Assembly: GCA_024114885.1 (NCBI GenBank)
Contig: CP099420.1
Span: 1,736,001 to 1,800,000 of the forward strand
DNA: 64,000 nt
Reading direction: 5' to 3'
DNA from: Septoria linicola
Lineage: Eukaryota > Ascomycota > Dothideomycetes > Mycosphaerellales > Mycosphaerellaceae
Shown: positions 1 to 11,392 of the stretch, in pieces
How the letters are laid out: every line of letters starts with the position of its first letter
Numbering within the stretch: the stretch's first letter is position 1
The notes under the pieces: model-generated
Told to the model about the DNA's origin: nothing
The model's input: the letters and a program-made list of their open reading frames with translations, nothing else
Database searches by the model: none
Made by a program: the position numbers and the translations under genes

Positions 1-950
1 TGTTATGACGACGTCTTCATCTCTGGGTGGTTTACCGAGTCCCTCTGGTCTTTGCAGGCCAGAACATAGCCGATGCACAAAATGCCTAATTATTCCACAA
101 CATACGGCTCCCGAGGTCGTGTCACGAGCATTGCCTTAAATAACGTCCTCTTGCATCGATCCTGCATATGCTCGAGGCCGCTTGTGCTACACGTGTGAAG
201 AATTCGCAAGTGTCTCCGCGCGACATGCGGTGTAATAGACCCATGCGGTGATGTCGAGCACCAGAGGACCTGGCCAGTGGCCAGAGCGCACCGAAACTGT
301 TTTCGCCGTGAAGTGACAGCGGGTCTACTCAAAGTTACCAGAAGTCCTCCACTAGCATTGTTACTATCCGTCCGAGCGGGAACAACGTAACAAAATCGCT
401 CATACTGCTAGGCTCGATTTGCCATGTGAAGGCCTTTACACAGGTGCAATTCCACAGCTTTCACTCAGCCTCTCTCTCACTCGTGTGCTCACTCCATCGC
501 GTACACCGGCATTCACTGTCGCATCATCGTCCTGTGCCACCTGACACTTGCTCATCACATCCTTTCCTGCAATGTTTGTGTCGGTCTAAGCGCGTGGACA
601 AAACGTCCCAAGCCTGGCTGACAAACCTGAAATCTGACCGACTCGCTCACACTGGTCGCGGCTAAGCAGAAGCCTCGAAGGCTTGGTCTACATCTGACGT
701 GCGGGCTGCATTTTCTCTTTCCTTCCACTTGGGCTCCCACCCACTGCACCGACGGCGGGCGATCATTTTGAACCTCGCGTCGCCCCAATACACCTACGCC
801 CGGGGGCCGCTGTGCTTTGCGGCCTCGACAGTCGACAACAACACCGCTTGGACGGACCATCTCAGACTTCTGACGCTTCGAGGAGCGACGAGTATTCACG
901 ACAAGAACGTAAAGACTAGACTAAGCAGCTTGCTGCTCTGAACCGAAAAC
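1..950. other. Upstream region, no gene seen
   Basis: No open reading frame here has a recognisable domain or convincing composition. The 440-700 stretch is pyrimidine-rich. The part next to 951 is the likely promoter and 5' leader of the HAL4-like kinase gene, whose start codon sits in an A-rich context. Confidence 0.5.
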
Positions 951-2597
951 ATGGCCACGACGCCGCCAGCCAGCCAGGCGCGCCCGTCACCCGCACCCAC
1001 TGTCTCCACTACCTCGATCACTTCATCTACAAAGCAAGAAAGTGAACCATTTTCGGAGCATGCCCCACTTCCGGCCACGATAACGAATGGCGACAGCATA
1101 ACGTCAGCCTCCACATCAGCTCCCGCAGCCGCATCAGCGCAGAGCAAGGTGGAACGACCAGCGGGTCCACAGAAGAAACCAACGTTCACGTCGCGACTGT
1201 CGCGCATGTTCTCACAGCGCGACACAAACGGCGCAAGAGAACTGGTCAAGGCTGAGGCAGCAGAAAAGGTGCCCGATTCTGCGGTAGAAGATCCAGCAGC
1301 AGAGGAAGTCAACTCGAAAACAGAGAAGCCAAGCAGAACATCTTCGAAGCATGAGAAAATGGGCGGTGGTCACCGGAACGGATCCGAATCTAAGAAAGGG
1401 AAAGGGGACGAGGCTGTAGTCCCTGCAACGAAACGATTCTGGACTGAAGAAAATGGCGAACACTTCCACTACCTGCGGGGTGCCAAGCGGCAGGACAAGC
1501 TTACGGACATGTTGAAAGACTTCATGAGAGGCGGCAAGGCCAAAGATCATCATGAGGAGCAGCCGTTGTCCTTGATGACAAATTGGGTCGAGCAAATCAA
1601 GAGTGAGAAAGACAAGATGGCCAAAGACAAGGAAAAGGGTCCCAACGCGACAGCTTCGTTGGTACAGAAGTATGGTAAATGCCAGGAGATTGTTGGTCGA
1701 GGAGCCTTTGGAATCGTTCGGATAGCACACAAGACTGATCCCAACGACTCTAAACACGAACAGTTGTATGCCGTCAAAGAATTCCGACGGAGGCCACAAG
1801 AAGACCCCAAGAAATACAGCAAACGACTCAATTCTGAGTTTTGCATATCTTCCTCATTACGACACCCCAATGTCATTCATACTCTTGATTTGCTGGAAGA
1901 TGCCAAAGGCGATTACTGCGAAGTGATGGAGTTCTGCGCTGGGGGCGATTTGTACAGCTTGGTCCTTGCTACCGGCAAACTCGACGTCGTGGAAGCTGAC
2001 TGCTACTTTGCTCAGCTGATGCGCGGTGTTGAATATATACACGAGATGGGCGTGGCACATCGCGACCTGAAACCGGAAAACCTGTTGCTTACGACTCACG
2101 GGGCGCTGAAAATCACGGACTTTGGAAATGGAGAATGCTTTCGAATGGCGTGGGAAACAGAACCACACATGACGGCTGGGCTTTGTGGAAGTGCTCCCTA
2201 TATTGCACCAGAAGAGTACATCGAGCAGGAGTTCGATCCTCGCGCTGTGGATGTCTGGGCCTGCGGCGTGATTTATATGGCGATGCGGACCGGCAGACAT
2301 TTGTGGCGAGTTGCGAAGAAGGACGAGGATGAGTTCTACGACAACTATATCCGTGGCCGTAAGAGTGAAGAGGGCTATGGCCCTATCGAGACATTGCACA
2401 GGGTAAGCGATCACTCAGCACATCTGCAAGCCTGTTCTGGGGCTAGTGCTGACGTCTCATTTCAGGCACGTTGTCGAAACGTGATATACAGCATCCTCGA
2501 CCCCAACGCGAGTCGCAGAATCTCTGCGCACCAAGTCTTGAACTCGGAATGGGGCAAGGGGATAAAACTATGCAAAGCTGGTGAGCAAGGTCTCTGA
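951..2597 (+). CDS. hal4: HAL4/SAT4-family serine/threonine protein kinase
   Basis: Two exons, 951-2402 and 2466-2597, give about 527 residues. The 63-nt intron 2403-2465 (GTAAGC...TTCAG) is a multiple of three and carries no stop, so an unspliced reading also stays open; removing it restores a smooth kinase C-lobe (LHR-ARCRN). The first ~235 residues are Ser/Pro/Lys-rich and look disordered. The kinase domain starts near residue 241 with the glycine loop GRGAFG, followed by the AVKEF lysine (~275), catalytic HRDLKPEN (~370), DFGNGE (~390) and APEEY (~418). DFGN and the closing IKLCKAGE segment are typical of the fungal HAL4/SAT4-HAL5 kinases, which in yeast regulate potassium transport (Trk1/Trk2) and nutrient transporter stability at the plasma membrane. 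Family assignment is strong; the exact substrate is inferred from yeast. Confidence 0.93.
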   Translation: MATTPPASQARPSPAPTVSTTSITSSTKQESEPFSEHAPLPATITNGDSITSASTSAPAAASAQSKVERPAGPQKKPTFTSRLSRMFSQRDTNGARELVKAEAAEKVPDSAVEDPAAEEVNSKTEKPSRTSSKHEKMGGGHRNGSESKKGKGDEAVVPATKRFWTEENGEHFHYLRGAKRQDKLTDMLKDFMRGGKAKDHHEEQPLSLMTNWVEQIKSEKDKMAKDKEKGPNATASLVQKYGKCQEIVGRGAFGIVRIAHKTDPNDSKHEQLYAVKEFRRRPQEDPKKYSKRLNSEFCISSSLRHPNVIHTLDLLEDAKGDYCEVMEFCAGGDLYSLVLATGKLDVVEADCYFAQLMRGVEYIHEMGVAHRDLKPENLLLTTHGALKITDFGNGECFRMAWETEPHMTAGLCGSAPYIAPEEYIEQEFDPRAVDVWACGVIYMAMRTGRHLWRVAKKDEDEFYDNYIRGRKSEEGYGPIETLHRVSDHSAHLQACSGASADVSFQARCRNVIYSILDPNASRRISAHQVLNSEWGKGIKLCKAGEQGL

Positions 2598-3216
2598 CAA
2601 TAGTCGATGGGCATAGAACCGCTCAAACAGGCGTTCCGGCCCCGACGACCAACGATCGCTCATATTCTTATATGTTCAGGAACGACATGATCCACACGAC
2701 AATTTTTCGATTCCCCATGGTCGCGACAGGCATTTCCGATCGGCATATTTTTGCACTACTGATGACTTGCCTGTTTTACTCCTTCACTTTTCGGGCATGC
2801 AGACTTGTGAATATTCGAGCGTTTAGCGAGCGCCTGTACTTGATTGAGAGCATATACCAATTTCCCGCGCTGCTCTTTCCAGGCACAGTTTATTTCGAGT
2901 GGTAATGGGCGAGCAAGAGCGTGCATCTGACCTGACTGCCTAGCAGTTTTCTTATTCGTTGGTTGGTTGTATGCGACGGTGAAATGGCGAGCTGGCATTA
3001 CGAGGTATGGAACGGCTGGGCTCTTTAGGTTACGAGATCTTTTGGAACGGTCGGCCTTGGATGGAGAGCTGGCGGATTAGCCGAGAGAGGCTATCGCTGT
3101 ACATAGCTACGAGCGTACTGAAGGATGCTTTACCATCTTTCAAGAATATGTGCCACATCAATCTCTATGCCCGCTGACTCTAGAACCGTGGAGGAAAAGC
3201 TTGATCTATACTTTGC
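2598..3216. other. Convergent 3' intergenic region
   Basis: This lies between the 3' ends of the kinase (+) and cysteine synthase (-). Only short frames without recognisable features occur; presumably both 3' UTRs. Confidence 0.5.
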
Positions 3217-4448
3217 CTATTCTAACACAATGTACTTCTTCAGATGCTCAGGCACAGCACCTGTGAGCTTCTTGCTCTCCAGCCACTTCTTGCTGAACAG
3301 CCTGTCGGCATATCTGTATGCACCATCGCACAGAATGGTGACAACAGTGTTGCCGGGTCCAAGCTTCTGTGCCAAATCTCTCGCGGCTGCCACGTTGAGA
3401 GCTGACGAGGCGCCGAGGTAAAGACCTTCCTCGTCCAAGCATCGATATACCATTTCAATACTCTTCTCATCGGCGATATGCAGCGCGCCGTCCAAAAGAT
3501 CGATATCTGGCTTCAAGTTGTCTGTAATGCGACCTTGACCGATACCCTCTGTGATGGAAGATCCACTGCGATCGACGAGCTTGCCACCGGAAGACACATA
3601 GGTGTAGATGACAGATCCAGGAGGATCAGCTACATAGCACTTGACGCGACCTTCCGATACGGTCTTCAGGTAGCGCGTGCAGCCAGCGATCGTACCTGCA
3701 GTGCCTGAAGCGCAAGTGAAGGCGTCGATCTTGCCTTTGGTCTGCGCCCAGATTTCAGGTCCGGTTGTTTCGATATGTGCCTGGCGGTTGGCAGTGTTGT
3801 CGAACTGGTTGGTCCAAACTGCGTTCTCAAGGCGGTCTGCGTGTCTTTTGGCCTGATGGTTGTAGTTTTCGGGGTTGTCGAACGCGACGGCTGGAACGGG
3901 GTACACTTCTGCACCAAGCAGCCTCAGCAGATCAATTTTGCCCTGCGATTGCGTGTTTGGCATGTAGATGACCAGCTTGTAGCCCTTTGACCTGCAGACG
4001 TGGGCAAGGCCAATGCCCGTGTTGCCCGCCGTACCCTCGACCACTGTGCCACCCGGTCGTAGCAGACCTTTCTCCTCAGCGTCTTGCACGACGAAGAGCG
4101 CAGCGCGGTCTTTGACGGAGCCGCCTGGGTTTTGGAATTCTGCCTTGCCGAGGACTTCACAGCCCGTCTGTTCAGAGATCTTGTTCAAACGAATAAGAGG
4201 GGTGTTTCCGATGGCTGAACAGCTGCGCATCAGTCTCAGCATCGACGGCGCTGCGTTCATGTGATTGTGCTGCACATACCGGACACCAGGCCATTCTTTG
4301 CGACGCCCTGGGCTTTTGAGATTTCCAAGCCATGCGGATTCATGGCGTGCACTTCGGAGGCGGACGGCGTTATCGTGACTGCAGTGCGCACTGATCGGAG
4401 TGTTGCAGAAGGCTTGGTGGCAGCCCGCAACGCAGTCCTCGCCAACAT
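3217..4448 (-). CDS. Cysteine synthase, mitochondrial type (PLP-dependent)
   Basis: Two exons, 4448-4280 and 4214-3217, encode about 388 residues. The first exon gives an Arg/Ala/Thr-rich, acid-poor N terminus typical of a mitochondrial presequence. A naive reading runs the second exon upstream to 4572 through the intron; splicing 4279-4215 (65 nt, branch-like CTGAT, TTCAG end) instead yields LVS-AIGNTPLIRLN, the conserved beginning of the fold. The PLP lysine lies in NPGGSVKDR (about residue 91), the substrate loop is TAGNTG (~118-121), and a GTAGT phosphate-binding loop follows. The family makes cysteine from O-acetylserine and sulfide. The gene is divergent from condensin Ycg1 with only ~236 nt between the start codons. 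Start and splice are inferred from family fit. Confidence 0.92.
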
Positions 4449-4684
4449 GATCTCGGGACTGATCGACCAACAATAATGTCACGCGCGAAGTGTGAACGGC
4501 AATGTACGGACGGCACGCAGCAGAGTGTGAAGCTGCAGCACCGAAAGTCAAAAGATGCTCGCAGCACGTCATTCCATGGCCGGCTCAACTCGAAGTCGCG
4601 GTACCAATTCCGCCCCGTTTGTTTACGTTTGTTTACAGTAGAACAGACAGACGACGCTCACACTCGACACTAACCACAACAATC

Positions 4685-7600
4685 ATGCCAGGACGAGTCG
4701 CCAGTGGAGCTGCGCGCACATCGCGGAGGACCGTCTCGTCCAAGACTTCGACACGATCCATCCGGAACAGCTCGCCGGCACCAGAAATACCAGACGAGGG
4801 CGAGGACAGCTCCCTGCGACGCGCTGTGTGCACCGCTTTCGCAGACGCGCAGAAGTCAACCGCAGGACACCGGAAAGCCATCATCTCGTTGCGAAAAGTG
4901 CAGGAAGCGTGTTCTTATGAGCCAGTCAGCAGCAAGAAGGGCAAGCAGAGCGAGGATTTCGATGAAGAGGACTTCAATCGCGAGGTTGCACGATGCGTGA
5001 TTCGCATTCTGCCGGTCAAGAAGTCCGAGCAGGTTGGTGATCGCGTGGTGCGATTTTTGGGCACATTTTTGAATGTGGCAGCGGGCAAGGACAATGAGAT
5101 CGCACAGGCAGACGACGATGTCGAGGAGGGCACATTGCCAGAAACACCAACGAGCAGGCTTGCGACAGAGATTCTGAAGATGACGATGCTGGCAATGAAA
5201 GCAAAAGCCAAGGAGATCCGATTCCGCGCGACGCAAATAACAAGCCATATCATCAACAGTCTGGACACACTGGACGATAGTCTCTTCCACCAATTGCGAC
5301 AGGAGCTTCTAAAGAGGATACACGATAAGGAGGCTTCGGTGAGGTTACAGGCTGTCTATGGTCTGGGCAGACTGGCAGCTGAAGTCGAGGAGGACGAAGA
5401 TGAAGAGGACAGCGATTCCGACGATGACCTGGGCGGCAAGACGGTGTTGAACAAGCTGTTGCATGTGTTGCAGAATGATCCTTCTGCTGAAGTGCGGCGA
5501 AATCTGCTCTTGAACCTACCTCTTACTAAAGAAGTCTTACCGTATCTCCTGGAAAGAGCACGAGACGCTGATGCAACGACACGCAAAGCATTGTACGGCC
5601 GCCTGTTACCCGCTCTTGGTGACTTTCGACACTTGAGCTTGACGCACCGCGAGAAGCTGCTACGATGGGGTATGCGAGATCGTGACGAGAATGTTCGCAA
5701 AGCCACAGCCCGCCTGTTCTGCGAGCGCTGGATCGAAGACTGTGCCGCCTTACCCGCAGCACAGGCAGCCGAGCAAGAAGAAAATGGCGAGTCGAAGGAC
5801 AAAGAAGCTGTGCCATCTCTCGACGCTCTGCTGGAGCTGCTGGAGCGCATTGATGTAGTCAACAGTGGAGGCGAAGGAGGCATTGCACTGATCGCAATGG
5901 ACGAATTCTGGAAGGGTCGCCCGGATTATGTCGACTATGTCTCGTTCCCGGATAGCTTTTGGGACGAACTATCCCCAGAACTTGCCTTTGTCGCACGCAC
6001 ATTCAACGAGTATTGCCGCAGCACAACAGACTACGTCGGTCCTCGATCACTCGTCGAGCTGGCAGAAGAGAAGTTGCCTGAAGTCACCAAATTCGGCTTC
6101 CTGCTTGAACGCGAGATCAAGAGGCTGATTCAGGCAACCATTGCATCGGCGGCGGAGGAAGAAGAAGAGATGGACGATGGCGAACTCGCCCACTGCGAGT
6201 TCATTGTGGAGCAGATGCTGCAGATGGCCCTGACTTTCGACTACAGTGACGAGGTGGGCCGTCGCAAAATCTCTGTCCTAATGAGGACGGCTCTCGCGCT
6301 TGCGGATCTGCCTGAAGAAGTCACACGACTGGTCGTGGAAGTCCTGCGCTTAGTCTGCGGCGATGATGCGAAGGGAGAGCGGGAGTTCTGCAGTGTTGTG
6401 CTTGAAGCCATCGCCGAAGTCCATGATACTATCATGGGTGAAGATGATGACGATGCCGACAACACTGAAGACAGCTTTCACTCTGCCACTGAGCAACTTG
6501 ATGGATCCATGGACAAAGCCGGCTCGGCTCAGAAGAAAGCCAAGAAGAAGCAGCGGCAGCAGGGTGAAGCAGATCCTGAGGCGGACGAAGAGAGAGCGAT
6601 TCGTGAGATCATGGTCAACATGAAATGTTTGCACATTGCATTGTGCATGTTACAAAATGTGCAGTGCGATCTGGAGGAGAACGTGCATCTTGTCACGATG
6701 CTGAACAACTTGGTTGTTCCTGCTGTGAGAAGTCAAGAGGCGCCCATTCGAGAGCGTGGGCTCCTCTGTCTGGGACTGTGCTGCTTGTTGGGCAAGGTAA
6801 GTGCAGGCTGACCGCGAACATCAAGGCAAAGCTAACGGATCAACAGAACCTGGCGCAGGAAAACTTGGCTCTCTTTCTCGCCTGCTTCTCCAAGGGTCAC
6901 CCAGCGTTGCAAGCCATTGCATTGCAGATCATTACGGACATTCTCGTTGTTCATCCTGCTCTGCTTGATCCCGTTGAGGGGAGCGAAGAGCCGAATGAGG
7001 CGATGCAGCCTGTCCTCAAAGCCTTCAAGTCGTCACTCAAATCAGGCGACGCTGAAGTGCAATCTACCGGTGCTACCGCTCTGTCGAAAGCAATGCTCTC
7101 CAGACTGGTGACAGATACAGACCTCCTCAAGCAACTTGTGGTCACCTACTTCGATCCCGACAGCGTCACGAATGCTCAACTTCGTCAGGGTCTGAGCTAC
7201 TTCCTTCCAGTGTACTGTCACTCTCGCGCAGAGAATGCCGTCCGCATGGCAGAGATTACGACAAGCGTTGTCAGCAAGCTTCAGACTCTTCGCAAAGCAT
7301 TCGAGGACGATGATGACGAGGACGTTGCGGCGGCTAGCTCCGATCAGATGGTATCGATGACACAGATTACAAACATGCTGCTGGACTGGACCGATCCTCG
7401 TAAGATTGTAGGCTTCTCCGATGCCGTCGGCGACAGCTCTGTCAAGAGTGGCGCGAGCGAAACACATTTCATTCTTGCGGAAAGCATACTGGACAGGCTG
7501 GTAAGCTCTCAGCTGAATAAGGAAGAGAAGAAGATCTTGTTCAGCATGCTCAACAAGCTACACCTGCCTGCTGGAGGATGCGATGCTGAGAGGCTGAAGA

Positions 7601-8013
7601 GTGTCCTCGAGCTGTTGCAGGAGGCTATCGACACGAAAGTGGCCTCTGACGCCACGAGTAAGAATGTCTTGTCGAAGTTGCAAACTGCATTGCTGAAACT
7701 GATGCACGATGTCATGACTGAGGAGCGTGGAGGCGGAGACACTGTCCTTGAGACGACAGAACTACCTGACCAGAGTGAAGTCGCGGATGAGTCTGAAATC
7801 GGAGATGTCACGCAGACGGCAGCTGTGGGTGATGCCACAGAGGTCGCCGAAGGGGAGGACGATCAGGACTCGGATGTTACGCAACTCCAGCAAGACATGA
7901 AGGATGCTACTCTGGGCGCCACGACAGGTCTCACATTTGGTCCTGCTGACGCGGAGGGCACGAGAATACAATTGGAGTACGAGGATAGTGAGATGATGGA
8001 TGTTGATGGTTGA
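4685..8013 (+). CDS. ycg1: Condensin complex subunit 3 (HEAT-repeat, Ycg1/Cnd3/CAP-G)
   Basis: Two exons, 4685-6796 and 6847-8013, joined by a 50-nt intron (GTAAGT, GCTAAC branch, CAACAG), give 1092 residues, normal for the family. I chose the ATG at 4685 because the frame upstream to 4502 looks like leader sequence. The protein is a chain of HEAT-like helices with an early segment (LRRAVCTAFADAQ) and repeated motifs such as VRLQAVYGLGRLA and VRRNLLLNLP. Acidic clusters (around residues 240-250 and 590-600) and an acidic C-terminal tail are typical of non-SMC condensin subunits. Yeast Ycg1 with Brn1 binds DNA during mitotic chromosome condensation. No catalytic site is expected. The splice junction CLLGK-NLAQENLALF is smooth. 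Confidence 0.93.
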
Positions 8014-8910
8014 TGCCGCATGAATTGGGGACACAAGGCGATGGATATTTCGTAGTTCTAGGGCAGGGTCGCTGGCGTTGGTTGTCCAGGCTGTATGGAA
8101 TTGTGTAGATGAACTTGTAACGAATGATACCCCCTCGAGGTCAGGTGGTGCAATCTTGCTCGTTATACATTTGCGCTTGTTTTTTCGGCCATAGGTTGCA
8201 TTCTGAGTGCCTCCGTGATGAGCATGCGATACGTCTAAGGTTGGGAGAACAGCCAAGAAACGTATAGCGTCACAGTCGGGATGGATGTGCTGACTATTAT
8301 CTGAGCGACCTCCTTCGGCGTTTCCCGTGCGTCGCTGTATCATATCAAGATACGCGAGAGACCGATGGATCGTCTTGCACACTAGCATGTGGACGGCGGC
8401 GTACACAATGGTGTCCATGCAATGCTGCTGCTGAATGTCTGCCAACCAATCCTAGTAGCACGAAGGACCACGCACGGCTGGCAGTCAGCCTTCAGCGCCG
8501 TAATCGAGCGACAAGTGTACAAGAGAGGATATATAAGTACTAAGTGAAGTTCAGCGCCACCCTCCCTCGCTCCGGAAACTCCGTCATTCTCCGGCCCCGA
8601 TCCATGTCTTTCATCATGATTGATGATCCCGGTCAAAACGCCCTGACAGCCAGCCCTTGGTCAGCAGACGGTGCGGACCTTGCTTCCCATCCCGCGCAGA
8701 CGTCTCACGTCTCATGTTGTTCTCGGAGTTCGTCATCACAATTGTAGCGTTTGTGAGTGGAGCGCTGCTCGGAGATGGAGAAGTGAGCTGCGTGGTGCTG
8801 AGTTGAGTTGAGATGAGTCGAGATTCCTGGCCTTGACAGAGTGGAGTGACGGAGTTCTTGTGTCGTTGACATTGTAGCATCGATGGACGATACAGAGAGA
8901 GAAGTTTTAT
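8014..8910. other. Intergenic region downstream of ycg1
   Basis: No supportable gene. An ATATATAAG element lies at 8529-8537, but I cannot link it to a downstream gene on that strand. Confidence 0.45.
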
Positions 8911-9174
8911 CTAGCGGTGTCCAATTTTCGCTCCAAGTTTGCTCTCAAAAGCGCGGCAGGCAGATTGATGGTAATCTGCAAAGTCCGTCTCACTTTCGCT
9001 CCAGTCCGACATGTTTGATGATACGGATGTAGTTCTAGTAAAACGTCTTTTGTTGTCCTCTTCGTGAGTCATCAGGTCCATACTGTCTTTCCGAGGCGGC
9101 GTAGGTCTGCTCTTCTTCTCGTCGATGGCTAATCTTTCCAAGAGCTGGTGGACGGTAAGCTCATATGTAGCCAT
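8911..9174 (-). CDS. Hypothetical small protein (87 residues)
   Basis: A single short frame begins at an ATG at 9174. The product has a helical N terminus (TVHQLLERLAIDEKK), a charged middle, a Ser/Thr-rich stretch (TTSVSSNMSDWSESETD) and a helical C terminus. The composition is protein-like rather than random, with clustered acidic phosphosite-type serines followed by an amphipathic helix. No signal peptide or membrane segment is visible, and I recognise no family. It lies alone in a ~1.8 kb gap between ycg1 and uL5m. It could be a genuine small gene or a chance frame. Confidence 0.4.
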   Translation of the reverse strand: MATYELTVHQLLERLAIDEKKSRPTPPRKDSMDLMTHEEDNKRRFTRTTSVSSNMSDWSESETDFADYHQSACRAFESKLGAKIGHR

Positions 9175-9860
9175 GTTGATCGTGCGACTCTGGTTGTTGG
9201 TTGGCGAGTGGGCGTGGGATGGTGGGGTATAGTGGCTTGGTTGTTGTTGTATGTCTGCGAGACTATCGTGATGGACGAAGAGAACAATTGTGTTTGCCTA
9301 GAGGTCAAAGTCAAGGTTAAAGCTGTTTGTACATTCCACTGCGCCTCGAGCAGGGAGAGCTACTTCTTATGCGATCTAATCTGATCCTGCGGGCTGATTG
9401 AATCCCTGTCCATATGCCACCCACGCGTACGCGGTTAAATCCGTTCTCCACGGTCGCTCCGAGCTCCGAGCCCAGTTGACGCAACGGCCGATGTGCCGCC
9501 CGAGCCGATCATGCTCAAGTATTGCTAGGCAGCGACTTGGGTCCAATGTTTATCGTTGCTAGGCGCTTCAGACGAGGCGCTGCAGGTCATTCTGCATGAG
9601 AAGTGCCTTTCTGGGGCTCTGAGTTCGTGGTTGTGGAGCGGCGGGCTGTCGTCGGAAGCAAAGTCCGTGGGATGCACTTGTCGTTTAACTCGCCAATGCC
9701 GGGTTTACGCGCACCATGTGGTCTACTCGAGCGCAGGGCACGAGACTAGTGCTGCGTGTATAGCTCTGGTAGCTATAAGCTGCAGTAGAACAGCACCACA
9801 AAACATGCGATGTGAGACCCCCACGCTGGGTTGTACTGCAGGTCGTCGAGAACAGCAGTC
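9175..9860. other. Intergenic region, no gene seen
   Basis: GT-rich near 9190-9260. I see no supported coding region or RNA gene. It contains the 3' side of the uL5m gene and the presumed promoter of the small minus-strand frame. Confidence 0.45.
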
Positions 9861-11048
9861 TTAATTGATGAGCTTGCCATAGAAGGGAATACCAACAGAG
9901 CTCAGAAGCATTCGAGCATCTCGATCGTTGGTGGCAGAAGTGTGGACAACCACATGAAGTCCAGGAATCATTTTCGGCGGGTACCTACGATATAGTCAGC
10001 CAATGTGTTCAAGAGAAACAGTTCACACCGCTTGGTGCAGCGCAAAGCGAGACATTACTCACGCATCATAGTTGACTTCAATCTCTGGGAAGAGTGCAAC
10101 CTGCTCCGACTCCAGACCGAATGCCAGATTCCCGCTGCTGTCACCCGAGCTGCCTTTCACGCCCGGCCAGTCTTTGATCTTAGGCATGACCACATCGACG
10201 ACTTTGCTCATGAAGTGATACATGTCTTCTCCACGTAGCTCGCAAGTCACGCTCAGATGTTGTCCTTGTCTGATGCCAAAGCCAGCGACACTGGCCCGAA
10301 TCTCGTGTGCTGTCGCACGAACGTTGGTAATAGCCTGCAAGACCATGCCAGCTACGTGTAGATGTGCGCTGTCCTCGGCAGCCTGCTTGACCATGGTGTG
10401 CACAGTGACGCGCTCTAGTTGTGGCACATTTCGGAAGGTAATGGGCTTCCGCAGAAGCTTGAGCACATCGCCACCACGAGGCCCTCGCAGTGGTCTGTTC
10501 TTGAAGTATGGCGAGTCTCCTGTCCATTCTCGAAGTCGCGCGCCCTTCTTATGAGGTTCTGTCCCGGGTGGAAAATGGGTATATGCCAGGGTCATCAAGT
10601 CGGACTTGAAGGTATCGTGATATGTCTGCTCGAGGCGCGGAAGAGAGAAAGGACCAGGGATGTATTCGCGCGACGCGGGGTCAGAGCCTTTCGGTGGCTG
10701 ATGAGGGTGGAGCGCACCGCGGAAGTACTTTGGAGGGCGGAACTGATATCTATGGACCAATCAGCATTTGTGCATCGCAGGAATGATCGAGTATGGATAC
10801 CTGCTGGCCGGCAACTGTGCCCTTCTCCGTCGCGATCGTTCCAGGGGACTGTATTCCGACAATCTCTTGTCTGCCGCATCTGCTGGCGTCGACTGGAAGT
10901 CAGTGGCTTCGAGCTCATTGACCTCCTGCGACACTCCGCCCTGGCTCGACGCGTATCGTTGACATTGCGCCGTCCACGCGCTGTTTACACGTCTCTCTGA
11001 TAGTCGTACTCGACGCAAGACCGACGCGGTGACTTCCTGCAATGCCAT
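9861..11048 (-). CDS. mrpl7: Mitochondrial large-subunit ribosomal protein uL5m (Mrpl7)
   Basis: Three exons, 11048-10801, 10749-10063 and 9984-9861, give 352 residues. Both introns (51 nt and 78 nt) are GT-AG and phase-consistent, joining PASR-YQFRPPK and NYDA-YPPKM. The first ~35 residues are Arg/Ser/Ala-rich with YASSQ, typical of a mitochondrial presequence. The L5 fold follows: PITFRNVPQLERVTVH, then the C-terminal half with GFGIRQGQHLSV and RGEDMYHFM, and the closing GLHVVVHTSA and IPFYGKLIN. uL5m sits in the central protuberance of the mitoribosome. The last 41 residues come from the small third exon and would be missed by reading one long frame. A CTAAGTTA-type element lies about 90 nt upstream of the start. 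Confidence 0.94.
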
Positions 11049-11133
11049 GATGGTGGTGGTGATGTCCTTCCACTGCACGGCTCGCAACTTTCGTGGCTCT
11101 CAAGCCTCGCTTTCGGTGGTCTTCGGAGCGAGG

Positions 11134-11150
11134 CTAAGTTAACTAGTTAG
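11134..11150. promoter_or_regulatory. CTAAGTTA-type palindromic element upstream of uL5m
   Basis: CTAAGTTAACTAGTTAG lies 86-102 nt upstream of the uL5m start codon. It shares CTAAGTTA with elements upstream of aos1 and between apm1 and mrp7. A regulatory role is inference. Confidence 0.3.
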
Positions 11151-11392
11151 GGTCATAAGGCATGAATTTACTTCCAAGGCAATTTCTGTCAGATCACTTT
11201 CCACATCTCGTGCTCTTGCGACATGGCAGTTCATATATCGTCTGATCAGTGGAAGCAAAAGTGTCGCGCTCTTGTGGGTCGGTAAAGAGATTTTCAAGTT
11301 CAAAGCACATTCTATCAACTATCGCGGGCTAGGTATCCTCAAACCACACTACATCTTCTCCCACTCATCATTCATCCCAAAATCTGCCCTAT

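Noticed and set aside
4280..4572. N-terminal extension of cysteine synthase read unspliced to 4572
   Set aside because: It runs through an intron; the spliced reading gives a mitochondrial presequence and the conserved AIGNTPLIRLN start.
8529..8537. TATA box ATATATAAG
   Set aside because: No plus-strand gene follows within a usable distance, so I do not call it a promoter.
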